Shown here one piece after another: positions 22,851-34,369 of a DNA stretch of 64,000 nucleotides. The notes under the pieces were generated by a model. The model ran no database searches, was not told where the DNA came from, and saw only the letters and a list, made by a program, of their open reading frames with translations. The position numbers were made by a program, and so were the translations under genes. Source of the DNA: Mauremys mutica. Its lineage: Eukaryota; Chordata; Testudines; Geoemydidae. Within the stretch, counting starts at the first letter, position 1; every line of letters begins with the position of its first letter. The stretch spans positions 46,139,114 through 46,203,113 of the forward strand of contig NC_059079.1 in NCBI RefSeq assembly GCF_020497125.1, written 5' to 3'.

Positions 22851-23669
22851 CTGTGTGATGGAAAAAAGGGAGTGAATTCCTTACAAAGATACATTTTTGC
22901 GAACAATGAACATAGTCTAGTCTGTCTCTGTGAACAAGACCATGCACAGCACCTATCTCATGCACTCTCAGGACAAGTTCGAATTTTCGGCCTTCGCATT
23001 CATTGCCTGGGGTCTTGCACTGGAGATCAGACAAGCGGGGCAGGACAGCAGAATCCGTGGAGCAGGCAGGCATGGTAAGCCGTAGACTTTTGGCTGCTTA
23101 AAACTTAATGTATAGCAGTGCCCTCCTGCTGCAGGCAATCCGGAAAGCATGAACTCTGCCCCTGTTCCACCCCCCGGCGGCTGTCCCCGGGAAAGATCCC
23201 TGTATGCTGCCCCTCTGCAGCCTCCACCACGTGGCTGTAAACCGACTCTTATTGTTATGCAAAGGAACAGTGAAGCATTCCCAATACTAACATTACCCTA
23301 ATTCCCCTAATTCAATGCAGGAGTCGCCGAGCGAGATCACCCTGAGGAGGATCACTGACAGAGATAGAGAGCGCATGCTGCGTGAAAGCCAGCACAAACC
23401 AGGGGCCTATGCTGCCATGCTCGTGGAGGCAATGCTCCCAGAGTACCTGATGATAGCCTGGCGCGGAAAAGTGTCCTACCACGGAGCACCCAATAAGGCA
23501 GCTCTCCCCAGGAACCTCATGCGTAGGCTTTTCAATTACCTCCAGGAGAGCTTCGTGGAGATCTCCCAAGAGGATTTCTGTTCTATCCCCATATATATTG
23601 ACCTTCTTTTCACATAGTTCAGATTCCTGTTCCATTAAAAATAAATGTTTACATGTTTAAAGCACTTAC
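22851..23669 (-). other. intron of the Harbinger Myb/SANT gene
   Basis: 819 bp with donor GTAAGT (complement of 23664-23669) and acceptor CACACAG (complement of 22851-22857). It contains an unexplained + strand open frame at 23315-23617, described separately. Confidence 0.75.
23315..23617 (+). CDS. unassigned 100-codon ORF antisense within the Myb-gene intron
   Basis: Open from ATG 23315 to TAG 23615-23617. The peptide looks protein-like rather than random. It has a charged N-terminus (SEITLRRITDRDRERMLRES), a central YAAMLVEAMLPEYLMIAWRG, then LPRNLMRRLFNYLQESFVEI. It is Arg/Glu/Leu-rich and probably mostly helical, with no signal peptide and no domain I recognise. A CAG just before GAG at 23321 could be a splice acceptor, so it may be an exon rather than a whole gene. 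The minus strand is also open across it (23312-23635), which weakens the case. Confidence 0.35.
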   Translation: MQESPSEITLRRITDRDRERMLRESQHKPGAYAAMLVEAMLPEYLMIAWRGKVSYHGAPNKAALPRNLMRRLFNYLQESFVEISQEDFCSIPIYIDLLFT

Positions 23670-24246
23670 CGACTGATCCTTCCCCTGATTCAGGGTCCGG
23701 GTTAACGTCCGGGGAGGGTTGGTAGGGGATCTCCGTGAGGGTGATGAAGAGATCCTGGCTGTCGGGGAAATCAGCGTTGTAAGCGCTGTCGACTGCCTCG
23801 TCCTCCTCATCTCCTTCCTCATCTTCCCCATCCACGAACATCGCCGAGGAACCGGCCGTTGACACTATCCCATCGTCAGAGTCCACGCACACTGGTGGGG
23901 CAGTGGTGGCAGACCCACCGAGAATGGCATGCAGTGCCTCGTAGAAGTGGCATGTCTGGGGCTGGGATCCAGAGCGTCCATTTGCCGCTTTGATTTTTTG
24001 GTAGCCTTGTCTCAGGTCCTTGATTTTCACGCGGCACTGCGTTGTATCCCGGCTGTATCCTCTGTCTGCCATGGCTTTGGAGACCTTCTCGTAGGTCTTT
24101 GCATTCCGTTTTTTGGAGCGCAGCTCCGAAAGCACAGACTCATCACCCCACACAGCGATCAGATCCAAGACTTCCCGGTCAGTCCATGCTGGGGCCCTCT
24201 TTCTATTCTGAGATTGCATGGACTCCTCTGCTGGAGAGCTCTGCAT
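23670..24246 (-). CDS. Harbinger Myb/SANT-like protein, exon 1
   Basis: First coding exon, ATG at 24246-24244, ending at donor G|GTAAGT (23670/23669). Residues about 13-95 form a Myb/SANT-like trihelix DNA-binding domain: AWTDREVLDLIAVWGDESVL, YEKVSKAMADRGYSRDTTQC and KIKDLRQGYQKIKAANGRSG, with the spaced tryptophans and aromatics of the fold. An acidic region (DGEDEEGDEEDEAVDSAYN) follows. Spliced to exon 2 it gives 349 codons including the stop (348 residues) with no interruption. In Harbinger elements the Myb-like partner binds the element ends and brings the transposase into the nucleus (family knowledge). The upstream in-frame codons to 24327 were not included, since MQSSPAEESMQ is the start seen in relatives as I recall them. 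Confidence 0.88.
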
Positions 24247-24429
24247 CACTGCCAGTGCTGCTGAGCTCGCCACGATGTCCAAACAGGAAATGAGATTCAA
24301 ACTGGCCAGACAGGAAAAGGAATTCAAATTTTCCCAGGGCTTTTCCTGTGTGGCTGGTCAGAGCATCCAAGCTCGGACTGCTGTCCAGAGCATCAACAGA
24401 GTGGCGCACTGTGGGATAGCTCCTGAAGC

Positions 24430-24615
24430 TATTAGCATCGAATTCCATCCACACCTAGCCTAATTCGACATGGCCATGTCGAATTTAGCGCTACTCCCCT
24501 CGTCGGGGAGGAGTACAGAAATCGAACTAAAGAGACCTCTATGTCGAACTAAATAGCTTCGTTGTGTGGACGGGTGCAGGGTTAATTCGAATTAACGCTG
24601 CTAAATTCGACAAAC
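24430..24615. promoter_or_regulatory. Harbinger right subterminal TCGA-rich region
   Basis: About seven TCGA cores (ATCGAATT, ATTCGACATGG, ATGTCGAATT, AATCGAACTA, TGTCGAACTA, ATTCGAATTA, ATTCGACAAA) mirror the cluster at the left end. They lie upstream of the Myb-like gene, so they could serve as both binding sites and promoter region; this is inference. Confidence 0.5.
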
Positions 24616-24637
24616 TCCTAGTGTAGACCAGGCCTAA

Positions 24638-27600
24638 GATTAGGGATCCAGGAAACTGGGCTCACTTAGGGCAATAATGTTTCTTTGTTCTGTGTGTATG
24701 TACTCCTTTTTATATAAGAAGGGGGTTATATGTATGTAACACAATCTCCTATACTCCCTTGATTGTATGTTAACTAGTCTCTGGGCATGTTGCAAAGAAG
24801 GAATTGCTTTGCCCGTACACTGTTGTGATAATGATAGATTGCCATATTTAAAGTGTTATTGATAGGGGATTTATTGGATTATTTTAATCCTTCATTCTCT
24901 TCACTGCCCCGCCCCCCCCCATTTCTTTGTTTCAGTTGTCCTGCTCGCAAGCTCCTGCTTGCATGTTTGATTATACTGTTGATGCAAATTCTGATAAAGC
25001 ATCACTATATTTCCACATAATTAATATTGTTAGACACCTATGAACCTGGCTCTTCAATTGCTCCCTTAATCATTTATTTTCCTACTCACTAGAGCAGGAA
25101 GGAAATTCTACATATATATTTGCAAAAATAAACACATTTGGATCGACTGAAACATTTTGTGAATTCCTGTTGATTTTGGCAAGTTGTTTTGGTTGGACAA
25201 AGTTATCAGTCCAGTGATATTGAAAACCACAAAAAGTACAAGAGTTAATATGATTAGCTAAACTCTCTTACCAAGACATGTGGGGGTCTGTTTTTATCCA
25301 AATCCTCCCCAACGAAACAGCCCTATGGCAGAAACACAACAAACCCTAATCACTTGTACTGATGTATTTTGGTGGGGAAGACCAGTATCCTCCTACTCAT
25401 TCTAACAGTTCTGGTGGCACAATTGCTGTCCCATTTGGTGTTTCAGGGAGCTGCCAAGGATGGCTTGTCTCTTCCCCCGCCTCCCCAGCCACACCATGAG
25501 TTTTGGGTGGATTTCAATGGGAACACAGAACACTCCTGTCATACACTACAGCAAGGGTTATCACAGACGCTGATTTCTGAACGGCTCAGAGAGCGCACAC
25601 AAAATACATCTTTTCCCTCTGAGTAGCTGCTATTAATTTTTAAGACTTCATGGAGTAGGTTTAGCTAGTTTTGGTTCCCTGATTAATTATGTGTGTTTTA
25701 TGTGACCAACAAATAGAGATCTAAATTTTAAGTATTTCTATACAATACTCAGTTACCCTAATCCAAATGATATGCAGTACACATGGCATGATGTGTCAAC
25801 CATTTCAGAGTTCCCCCAATTTGTCAAATATTTCTATAAATTGACAAAAATAAAATCATAATATTTCACACAGCTCCAAAATTTAGTTATCAATATGTCC
25901 ACATAGAAAATGCATGCAAGGTTTACAGTAAATATGGCATAGAGTGCCAGCCAGCTCCATAATGACAGAGAAGTGATGACACGTTGCTGTGACTTGCTTG
26001 TACCTGGCAAGATGAATCAGTATAAGATCACACCCTAGAAAAAGTCTCAGAGAGAAAAAACAGATGAAGCGTCAATTCAGTGGGGGGGGGAGCGGTGGGA
26101 AGAAATACCCACATCCGGGAAGCTTATTAATGCTATGTTTTGAAGTAAGACCTGAAGCCACCTGCTCTGGAAGTGGCTACACTTAAAAACAGAAATGGGC
26201 TAGAGAGTTATGGGAAAGCTCACACCAAAGCTATCACAACAGCCATACTCCAAACTAATTAACTCCTTGCCCCAGTGCATGCAATTGAGATGGAAAAATG
26301 ATGCAGATACAAATGAAAGATTTAAAGGAATACTTAAAGACAATGCTAAATGAATAAGACCTGATCCTCAGCTGCAATAAATTGGTATAGCACCATTTAA
26401 GTTATTTTACCTCATTTATCATTTGATCCTTCCAAACCTGGGTGAGAAGCAATACCAATGCAGGACAATGTGATAGTCTATACACAAACACTTCTTCTCA
26501 ATCTCAACACACATTTACTTGTGCCTTTCTTAGGTAACAACAACATTTTATTCATTTATGTTGTTAATGAAATAAACAGATTGTGGACCACAGTTATCAA
26601 TTTTTTGTTTGTTTGTTTTAAACCAAAGGGTGATACCATGGTTACAGAGACAATGAAATCATAATCACATCACCTCAAAACGATGAATAACTGGATAAAA
26701 CAGTGGATGATTGATGTTGCTGAATATAAATGTCAGACGCCAGTGTCAAAATAGCATAGATAAAGACAGTTTGTGCAAACACGTGCTACTTGACAATCTG
26801 TTTAGGAATGGGGGAAAAAAAGAACTGAAATCCAGTCAGACAAACCATACTGAGGTACTGACAGCATTTAAAATAGAAATAAAAAAAGTTAACCAGCAAA
26901 GAGAAATTTAAGAATAGTAGATTTACAGTGATGTTTGAAGGAACGGAAAGAATAAAAACTAGTAACCCATTTCACATAGAGAAAAAAGATTTAAAATAAT
27001 TCCACTAAGACATTTAGGACTAGAAAAATATGTTTTAACTAGAAACTCCTGGACATAGTGACACAAATCTGAGCCTAATCCTTTACTACCTTAACATTGG
27101 CTAGCCATTTAGACATGTGCAAAGAGTGTAAAACTGTACTCAATGAGAAGAATAGTGTTTCACACCCACTTTAAACAGATGACCATCTTTTTGTTCTGTG
27201 TTTGTACAGTACTTAGCACAATGGGGTCCTGGTCCATGACTAGAGGTCCTGGGTGCTATGATAATAAAAAAATAATAACAACGTGCTTGACTATTCAAAG
27301 TGCAAAGCATTGGAGAACCAGGCCCTCTGTTTAACTATTCCAGCAGTCAATAGCATCAACAAGAGGAGAGACTCAAATACCTAACTATACCAAATGAACT
27401 CTGGGACAGGCTTATCTAGGGAATATTTACCAAATTATAGACTATCACTCAAGTGTCTTGAAATAGATAAACTTCCAAGTACTGGAAGCAATACTTATTG
27501 GTCACACATACAACACGCTCACAAAACCTGACCTATTGAAAGAGAAAGTCAGTCAGACAAGGAACCAGTCAATCTTATACATGAAGAATTCCAAAACCAG

Positions 27601-29062
27601 TAGTTTTAGAGTGGGTATTCAAACACTGTCACCCCACAATACACAAGAAAATAGCTAGACTAAACAATTGTTCATGACTACTAGAAAAGGACAGAGGTGA
27701 GAGAAGTAACATATTTTAGATCTTGGAATGGAGAAACACTGGATTAAACAAGCAGAGTTACCAGCTCAGGTGCTAGTAAAAAACAGCCCCTGACTCTGTG
27801 GTCAGTTGCATGCCAGGGAGAAGATTCACTTCCAGGAGGAGTACAAGCGGCATTATTATCCCTTGTGAGATTGCCATAAGAGAATAAGTTCCACCCCAGG
27901 CTCCATAGAAACTCTGCAGGAAAACACTGCATAAGAGATACAATTTAAATCATATTTCTGAGAGTCTTAGCTGTGCTCTATCCCTCGCTGCAATAGCCAA
28001 CTCCATGCTCCTTAGTGGAGTAGGAGATGACAAAGGGCTTGTGCCCTGGTGTGCTTCCTCCGCTTTGCATGCCAGTGAACCCTGCAGCCTGCGTTGTTTC
28101 AGAGACAGTGGAGCTGACAGCTCTGTGTAGTGATTTCATGTTTTTTCCACCGACACATTTTCACTCTGTCCATACAGATCTCTTGCCAGAATTTGAGTGT
28201 TGCAGACAAACAAGCCCATGTAGACTCCCACGTTTCACCAGCGCAAAGTCTTGCTGTTTTCTACCAAGAATAGAGTTAATCTAAAATAAGCTTCTTATTT
28301 TTTGGACTCTGAGTCCTTCCTTAGCAGAACCCACCAAAGGGTCTCAGTTCTGATCAAATGAAAATTTCTGGAAGTACAGGAATTAAATAGAGGCAGAATA
28401 GGGAGATGCTCTGATAATAACCAAGCAGCAATGGGAATCTGGTTAGCAGCCCAGATGATTTGTATAGCAAGACTACTTTTTTAAGTAATTGTTTGTCACA
28501 AATGAATCCAATATATCAAGGGAAAGCAGCTCTTCATGACATGTGCAGAAGTTATGAGTGATGTTTTATTTTTTTACAGGCATTAGGTTTTTTTTTGTTC
28601 CATGCATTAGTAGTTTTGTAATGAACTACATTTAGAAAGAGAATATAGCAGCATCACTACTCAGATTCAGTGCCCTCAGGATTCTGGGGTGCTTTTCCTT
28701 TGCTATTGCTTGTTTACTTATGTGGTCTCAATTGCCACGTTATCACTATTAAGTTGCTTTTGCAACATTTAAAGTTTCTATTGGGGTTATCTCAAAACCT
28801 TGTATTTTCCAATGAAAATAAGTCCAATTCTCCAAACCATTTCCTGTCATTTAGATTTATGACACCTACTGGAATTTTCTGTGTGGTATACTATACTTTT
28901 GAGGGGAAAAAGCATCTTAGTTGCAGTATGAAGGATATTGCTTAAAATAATTGCCATAATGGCATCTAACATGTTTTATACAGCAAAACTTCTCTCTTTT
29001 GATTTGTAGTCTTGTCTTGCTAATATGGCCTGCTATGTTTTCTCTGCCACCCCAGGTCTGAA
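24638..29062. other. KCNT2 intron, mostly unrecognised
   Basis: AT-rich intronic DNA without convincing exons. At about 27180-27275 there is a stretch (TGTACAGTACTTAGCACAAT and GGGGTCCTGGTCCATGACTA) resembling an old amniote repeat 3' end. An 85-codon frame at 25369-25626 begins with a hydrophobic run but uses a TTG start and has no supporting context. Confidence 0.4.
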
Positions 29063-29124
29063 AGTCATAGTATCATAGGACTGGAAAGGACCTCAAGAGG
29101 TCTTCTAGTCAAGTCCCCTGTTAG

Positions 29125-29227
29125 TATGGTGACCAGATATCCCGATTTTTGACTCTTTCTTATATAGGCTCCTATTACCCCCCCAGCCCCTGTCCCGATT
29201 TTTCACATTTGCTGTCTGGTTACCCTA
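29125..29227. mobile_element. TA-flanked MITE, 103 bp
   Basis: Same family as 15339-15453: TATGGTGACCAGATATCCC at the left, the complement of TAGGGTAACCAGACAGC at the right, sharing TCTTATATAGGCTCCTATTA. It sits in the antisense CR1 directly next to an LTR-like block. Confidence 0.65.
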
Positions 29228-29229
29228 CA

Positions 29230-29843
29230 TGGTAGAGAAAGAGCAGGCTGACCCAGAGGCAGATTGAGTAGATGGGCTTCTTTATTGCGGTACTTGTTCC
29301 CCTCGACCCAATTGTCGAGTAGGCACTGAGTTACAGTACACTCTTTTTATCCAAGTTAGTATGTAAATACCTACATTTACTACAACACTCCCAAAACCCT
29401 TATTGAGTAATAAGAACGCCCATACAATGAATATAATTATTCCCGCCCCTGTTTACAGCATTAAGCATATTCTACAGACATTTTTACTTTGAAGATACAT
29501 TTCTTTGCAATAATTGCATCCACAAATTCCCTTAATCAGCAGTTTGCTGGGAAGGGAAGGAAAGGGCCATGACTCCGAGCTCATTTAGGGAGCTGGGAAA
29601 GGAAGGGAGGGGAGATGATACTGCTTTACACAAAGAGTATCCTTTAGATTCCCACATTCCTTATGGAGCTGCAACGCATATCAATCCTTAACAAGCAGAA
29701 GGGAAAGGGGTAGCACTTTATCAAGTGCAGAAATGGTGCCTGCACTTTATCTATTAAGCAAAGAAGCGGTATAATACCATGTCTGAACACCAGCTGTTTC
29801 CCAGGTCTGTACTTAACCCTTACATATCCCAACGTCCCCTACA
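29230..29843 (-). mobile_element. possible solo LTR
   Basis: About 614 bp that read on the minus strand as TGTAGGGGACGTTGGG...CTTTCTCTACCA, i.e. TG...CA ends. CAATAAAGAAGCCC, a plausible poly(A) signal, lies near the 3' end. It interrupts the CR1 together with the adjacent MITE. CCTACA at both edges blurs the boundaries, and a clean target duplication was not established. Confidence 0.45.
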
Positions 29844-30924
29844 CTCAAGGCAGGACTAAGTACTATCTAGACCATCCCTGACAGGTGTTTGTCTAACCTG
29901 CTCTTAAAAATCTCTAGGCAATTTATTCCAGTGCTTAACCACTCTGACAGGTAGGAAGTTTTTCCTAATGTCCAACCTAAACTGCCCTACTGCAATTTAA
30001 GCCCATTGCTCTTTGTCCTATCCTCAGAGGTTAAGGAGAACATTTTTCCCCCTCCTCTGTGTAACAGCCTTTTATGTAATTGAAAACTGTTATGTCCCCT
30101 CTCAGTCATCTTTTACAGACTAAACAATCCCCCCCCTTTTTTTCCTTCAATTTGCCCTCATAGGTCATGTTTTCTAGATCTTTAAATCATTTTTGTTGCT
30201 CTTTTCTGGACTTTCTCCTATTTGTTCACATCCTTCCTGAAATGTGGTGCCCAGAACTGGACACAATACTCCAGTTGAGACCAAATCAGAGTGGAGTAGA
30301 GTGGAAAAATTACTTCTCGTGTCTTGCTTACAACACTCCTGCTAGTACATCCCAGAATGATGTTTGCTTTTTTTGCAACAGTGTTACACTGTTCACTCAT
30401 ATTTAGCTTGTGATCCACTGTGACCACCAAATCTCTTTCCACAATACTCCTTTCTAGGCAGTCATTTCCCGTTTTGTATGCGTACAACTGATTGTTCCTT
30501 CCTAAATGGAGTACTTTGCATTTGTCCTTATTGAATTTCATCCTATTTATTTCTGACCATTTCTCCAGTTTGTTCAGATCATTTTGAATTTTAATCCTAT
30601 CCACCAAAGCACTTGCAACCTCTCCCAGCTTGATATCATCTGCAAACTTCATAAGTTTGCTTTCTATGCCATTATGTAAATCATTAATAAAAATATTGAA
30701 CAGAACTTGATCCAGAAATGATCCCTGTGGGACCCCACTCAATATCCCCTTCCAGCTTCACTGTGAAACACTGATATAACTACTCTCTGGGAACGGTTTT
30801 CCAAACAGTTATGCACCCACCTTATAGTAGCTCCATTTAGGTTGTATTTCCCTAATTTGTTTATGAGAAGGGGTACTAAAAAACCTTATTAAAGAAGAGC
30901 TTTTTCTGTAATAAACCTCCAAGA

Positions 30925-32160
30925 TCTCAATACAGACCATGATGGTGCCCCCCTCTAAGGCTTTATGGAAATATGCTTATGAATATATATGACATAACTG
31001 GAATATGTTCTGTGCTACATATGCATGTAGCATATCTATGTAAAGGTTATGATCTACTGAATCTATTAATCCTATTTGTATGCGTGTATCATTTTTGTAG
31101 TCAAAGTTATGAATATTGGCCTTGTACTGGCTTGATTTCTAAATAACCTTAGTAGAGCATTTGGTCAGTTCCTGGAGAAAGGAATTTGCAAAGTTAAGTG
31201 CCCAATCAAGAAGCACTCCAATCCGCATAAGAAGTCTTCCTGGAGACATTCAAGATACCATGTGGGCAATGGCTTCTTCCTGTAAAAACTGTGAGTCATG
31301 CATGAACATGTGGCTTGCCCAGGTGACTCCAGAACTCCATCTTGGAGCTAGACTTTGCATAGGTGAGAGGAGGGGGTCTCCACCTACAAGAGAAAGTCCA
31401 TTTAAGCCCATGGGAGACCCCTCCATTTTGTCTTCAGCTGACTAAATAGAGAGCCTCTCCACCCCCAAAGATACCTGAAAGAAACTGGAACAAAGGACAA
31501 TAACTAGAGGGGGTGTGAGTGATTGCTGGACCCAGACTAGCAGGAGACTAGTCTGTAAAAGGAAGCTTACTGAACCTGGTGAGGTGTTATTTGTATTAAG
31601 TTTCTTAGATATAGACTTGTGTGTTCTGTTTTATTTTACTTGGTAATTCACTTTGTTCTGTGTTACTACTTGAAACCACTTAAATCCAACTTTCTGTATT
31701 TAATAAAATCACTTTTTACTTATTAACTCAGAGTATGCGCTAATACCTGGGGGAGGAGGGGCAGGCAAACAGCTGTGCATCTCTCTCTCTCAGTGTTATA
31801 GAGTGCGAACAATTTATGAGTTTACCCTGTATTAAGCTTTATAAGCTTAATACAGGGTAAAATTGATTTATTTGGGTTTAGACTCCATTGGGAGTTGGGC
31901 ATCTGAGTGTTAAATACAAGAACACTTCTGTAAGCTGCTTTCAGTTAAGCCTACAGCTGTTAGGGGACGTGGTTCAGACCCTGGGTCTGGGTTTGCAGTA
32001 GGCTAGTGAGTCTGGCTCAAACCAGGCAGGGAACTGAAGTCCTAAGCTGCCAGGGCAGGAAAGCAGGGGCAGAAGTAGTCTTGGCACATCAGGTGGCAGC
32101 TCCCAGTGCGTTTCTGTGATTCAACCCATCTCACAGACCAATGACCAAATGTCTCAGTTA
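30925..32160 (+). repeat. LTR-like unclassified interspersed repeat
   Basis: Starts near GACCATGATGGTGCCCCC and ends near CAACCCATCTCACAG. It contains TTTAATAAAATCAC at about 31700 and a perfect 41-bp palindrome at 31821-31861. I recall similar sequence as a common turtle repeat; TG/CA ends or TSD were not resolved. No intact coding frame; 31161-31445 is open but featureless. Confidence 0.45.
31821..31861. repeat. perfect 41-bp hairpin
   Basis: Arms TTTACCCTGTATTAAGCTT and AAGCTTAATACAGGGTAAA, 19 bp each and exactly complementary, with a 3-base TAT loop. It lies inside the LTR-like repeat, downstream of its putative poly(A) signal. Confidence 0.97.
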
Positions 32161-34269
32161 GCATTTATTTTCTAAGTTGATTTATGGGAGGCTTAGAAGA
32201 TTGATTTTTTGGCAATAAGACTGAACTCCAAGGCCTGGCTTCTGCAAACGTGCCTGAGCTGATCTTTAAGCATGAACTCTCTCTAGGGGGTTGTTCTAGG
32301 TCCCATTTGAGGTGCATTGCAGAGCAGCATGGGGGAAGTTTACATTGCTACTGTCCATGTGCTCCCAGATAATGTCAGGCACTCTAGTTACCTTTTATAA
32401 CCAAAATATGACTTCAAATAATGATTAAAAGTTGCTGTATTATCAGTAGGGAAATCAGGATGTGTTCCACACAGAGATTAACATTTACTAAAATAAAAGC
32501 ACAAAACTGCAGATTGTAGTTAACAGAAGGACTGGCCTAGACAGATGAGGCCAATACAAAAATGCCCTTTATTCTCTCACCTCACCTGCTTGCCTACTTA
32601 TAATAGCCCAGCTGGCATAGCAGCTAGTCCTACTTATGCAGATTTCCCCAAAAGGGTTAGTTCAAATAAGAAGTTCTTCCTTCAGCAACAGTTCAAAAAG
32701 AAAAAAAGTAAAGCTTACAACACAGCAATGAATATGCACATACCCCAGCCCTCTCAGACTCTGGTTATATCCTCTTTCCTTTCTCCCTGCTCTGGGGAAA
32801 TCAAGAGTCTGCTGTTAATTAGATTTGATAAGACAGCAGAAGTCTCTAGATAAATGTTGACAAGTCTAATTGCTGGTCACAGCTGTAGGACTTCTCACTG
32901 CTTGGGAACCTAGGGTGGGGTTTTAACCCCCAATTTACCAATGCCAGGTTCCAAAAGGGGTTACTCTAACCTTCATAATATGAATGGATCTCCACAGTTA
33001 AAGTAGCAAACAGTGCTCCATTATAAATCCTTATTTTCTCTGTCTCTCATACACAGATTCTAAGATATAGTTAAAGTAGACACTGTTCTGAATTTTTCGG
33101 TAATTAAGTATTCTACTTTTTGAAGAGGGGAATGATTTTCAGAAACTGTAACTTAATGTTCAGTTTGAATGCAACTTCCCCCAAAAGCACAAGTTGATGA
33201 AATGCATGGGAGCTCCAGCACTGGGCTAGGGGAGAGAAGGAGTTATGCTCAATAAATAGATTTTGCATTCTTCTCTTAGAAGCACACATAGGTATGGAAA
33301 AACATAATTGGGCCCTAACAAGGCAAACGTATGACTGGTTCTATTCAGTACAATGGGCCTATTCACATGCATAAGTGCTAGAAGAATTGGTGTCTTAGCT
33401 TACAGTGACAGACACTAGTTATCCTATGGTTGACTGGTGCTTACTAATATCCTGCTCCTGCAATCAGATCCGTGTGAGCTCACATCCATCAATAGAACTC
33501 TGCATTCAAGATTGGAGCCTCAGTCTACAAGTGTACAATTTACTAATGGTTGCTAATCATATTGCTTTCTACCCATTTGCCTTTGCCAACAGTGACTATT
33601 AGTATAATCACTGGTAAGGTTTTTTTTATTGTAAGTTTTAAATGCAAAAAAAATTACACTTGTGCAATTAAGACTATACTCTCTTTAATTACAAGATCAC
33701 ATACATATCTTTGGTCCTGATGCTGCAATGAGCTCAGAGTCTGATTCAATGACCATTAAGTCAATGGCTCCATTGGCTTCAATTGGCCCCTCAGAGCAGC
33801 AAACACTGTGATTACGTCGAGCCCCTTTGAGTTCAAAGAGGCTTTAAAATATGTGCGGGCATCTGCCCACATGGAACTTATTACCTAACTGGGTCCTGAG
33901 CTTGTAGAAGACACTGCATTATGTTTGGTTGCATTATTTTAGACCTTGTGTGCAGTACAGTTCAGTGTACACACACAAAGGAGTAGAGTTAAAGTTTCCC
34001 AGGTATTAGTTTTTACATTTTCTGACTTTTGTGCCACTTTATCAATACTTTAATATAATTTAATATTTTAGACATTTGGGCAATAATACATTCCCTACAC
34101 AAAGCTATTCCATAAAAAACTTCCAGATATTAATATTTGAATACTTGTCATCACAAGTTCTCTGACTTGAGTTGAAGGCATATCTTGCTCCTTTTAAGTA
34201 GTTTTACATTAAACATGAATTAAAATCTAAAGAAACTGAATTTGTATTTTCTTTCCTTTTATCAAACAG
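32161..34269. other. KCNT2 intron, nothing recognised
   Basis: No exon, RNA gene or defined mobile element. A short palindromic motif with AAGTCAATGGCTCCATTGG occurs at about 33750-33790. Confidence 0.4.
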
Positions 34270-34369
34270 GTCTCAGAATACGATTGTTCAATTTTTCTCT
34301 CAAGTTATTAAGCTGTTTCTTATATATAATTCGAGTGCTCCTGGATGATCCTACACAAGGACATGGATG
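34270..34369 (+). CDS. KCNT2: KCNT2 coding exon (S1 segment, likely exon 3)
   Basis: A 100-bp exon between acceptor ATCAAACAG and donor GTAAGA. Joined to the previous exon it reads [21 protein letters not shown] then [28 protein letters not shown] is the first transmembrane helix (S1) of the channel. Two bases complete the previous Ser codon and two bases (TG) start the Trp codon finished by the next exon. The end of this exon (DDPTQGHG) is the variable S1-S2 loop. No stop or frame problem. Confidence 0.96.

Larger units (their letters stand above)
19142..24634. mobile_element. PIF/Harbinger DNA transposon, 5493 bp, near intact
   Basis: Flanked by TAA on both sides (19139-19141 and 24635-24637), the 3-bp duplication typical of Harbinger. 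Termini GGGTATGTCTACACTA and the complement of GGCCTGGTCTACACTA match at 13 of 16 positions. Inside are a transposase frame (19525-20808, +) and a convergent two-exon Myb/SANT-like gene (24246 to 22381, -), the standard two-gene content of animal Harbinger elements. A solo LTR (21568-22370) was inserted later. Without it and its 5-bp duplication the element is about 4.7 kb. The element sits in a KCNT2 intron. Confidence 0.95.
29063..30893 (-). mobile_element. CR1 LINE, antisense, interrupted by two insertions
   Basis: The CR1 3' end (ATCATAGGACTGGAAAGGAC) begins at about 29063 and stops at 29120. It resumes at 29844 (CACTCAAGGCAGGACTAAG) and runs to about 30893. The gap holds a MITE and an LTR-like block. 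The coding strand is minus. 30218-30742 keeps reverse transcriptase motifs GVPQGSFLDQVLFNIFIND and KFADDIKLG and the C-terminal SQLEYCVQFWAPHFRKD. 5'-truncated and inactive. Confidence 0.9.

Noticed and set aside
22381..23073. A continuous 230-codon minus-strand gene
   Set aside because: Only 22381-22850 is coding. Codons upstream of the acceptor at 22851 are the intron of the Harbinger Myb/SANT gene, as the in-frame join to 23670 shows.
25369..25626. Possible secreted or membrane peptide with a hydrophobic N-terminus
   Set aside because: It starts at TTG, has no upstream promoter or splice evidence, and the rest of the sequence is featureless.
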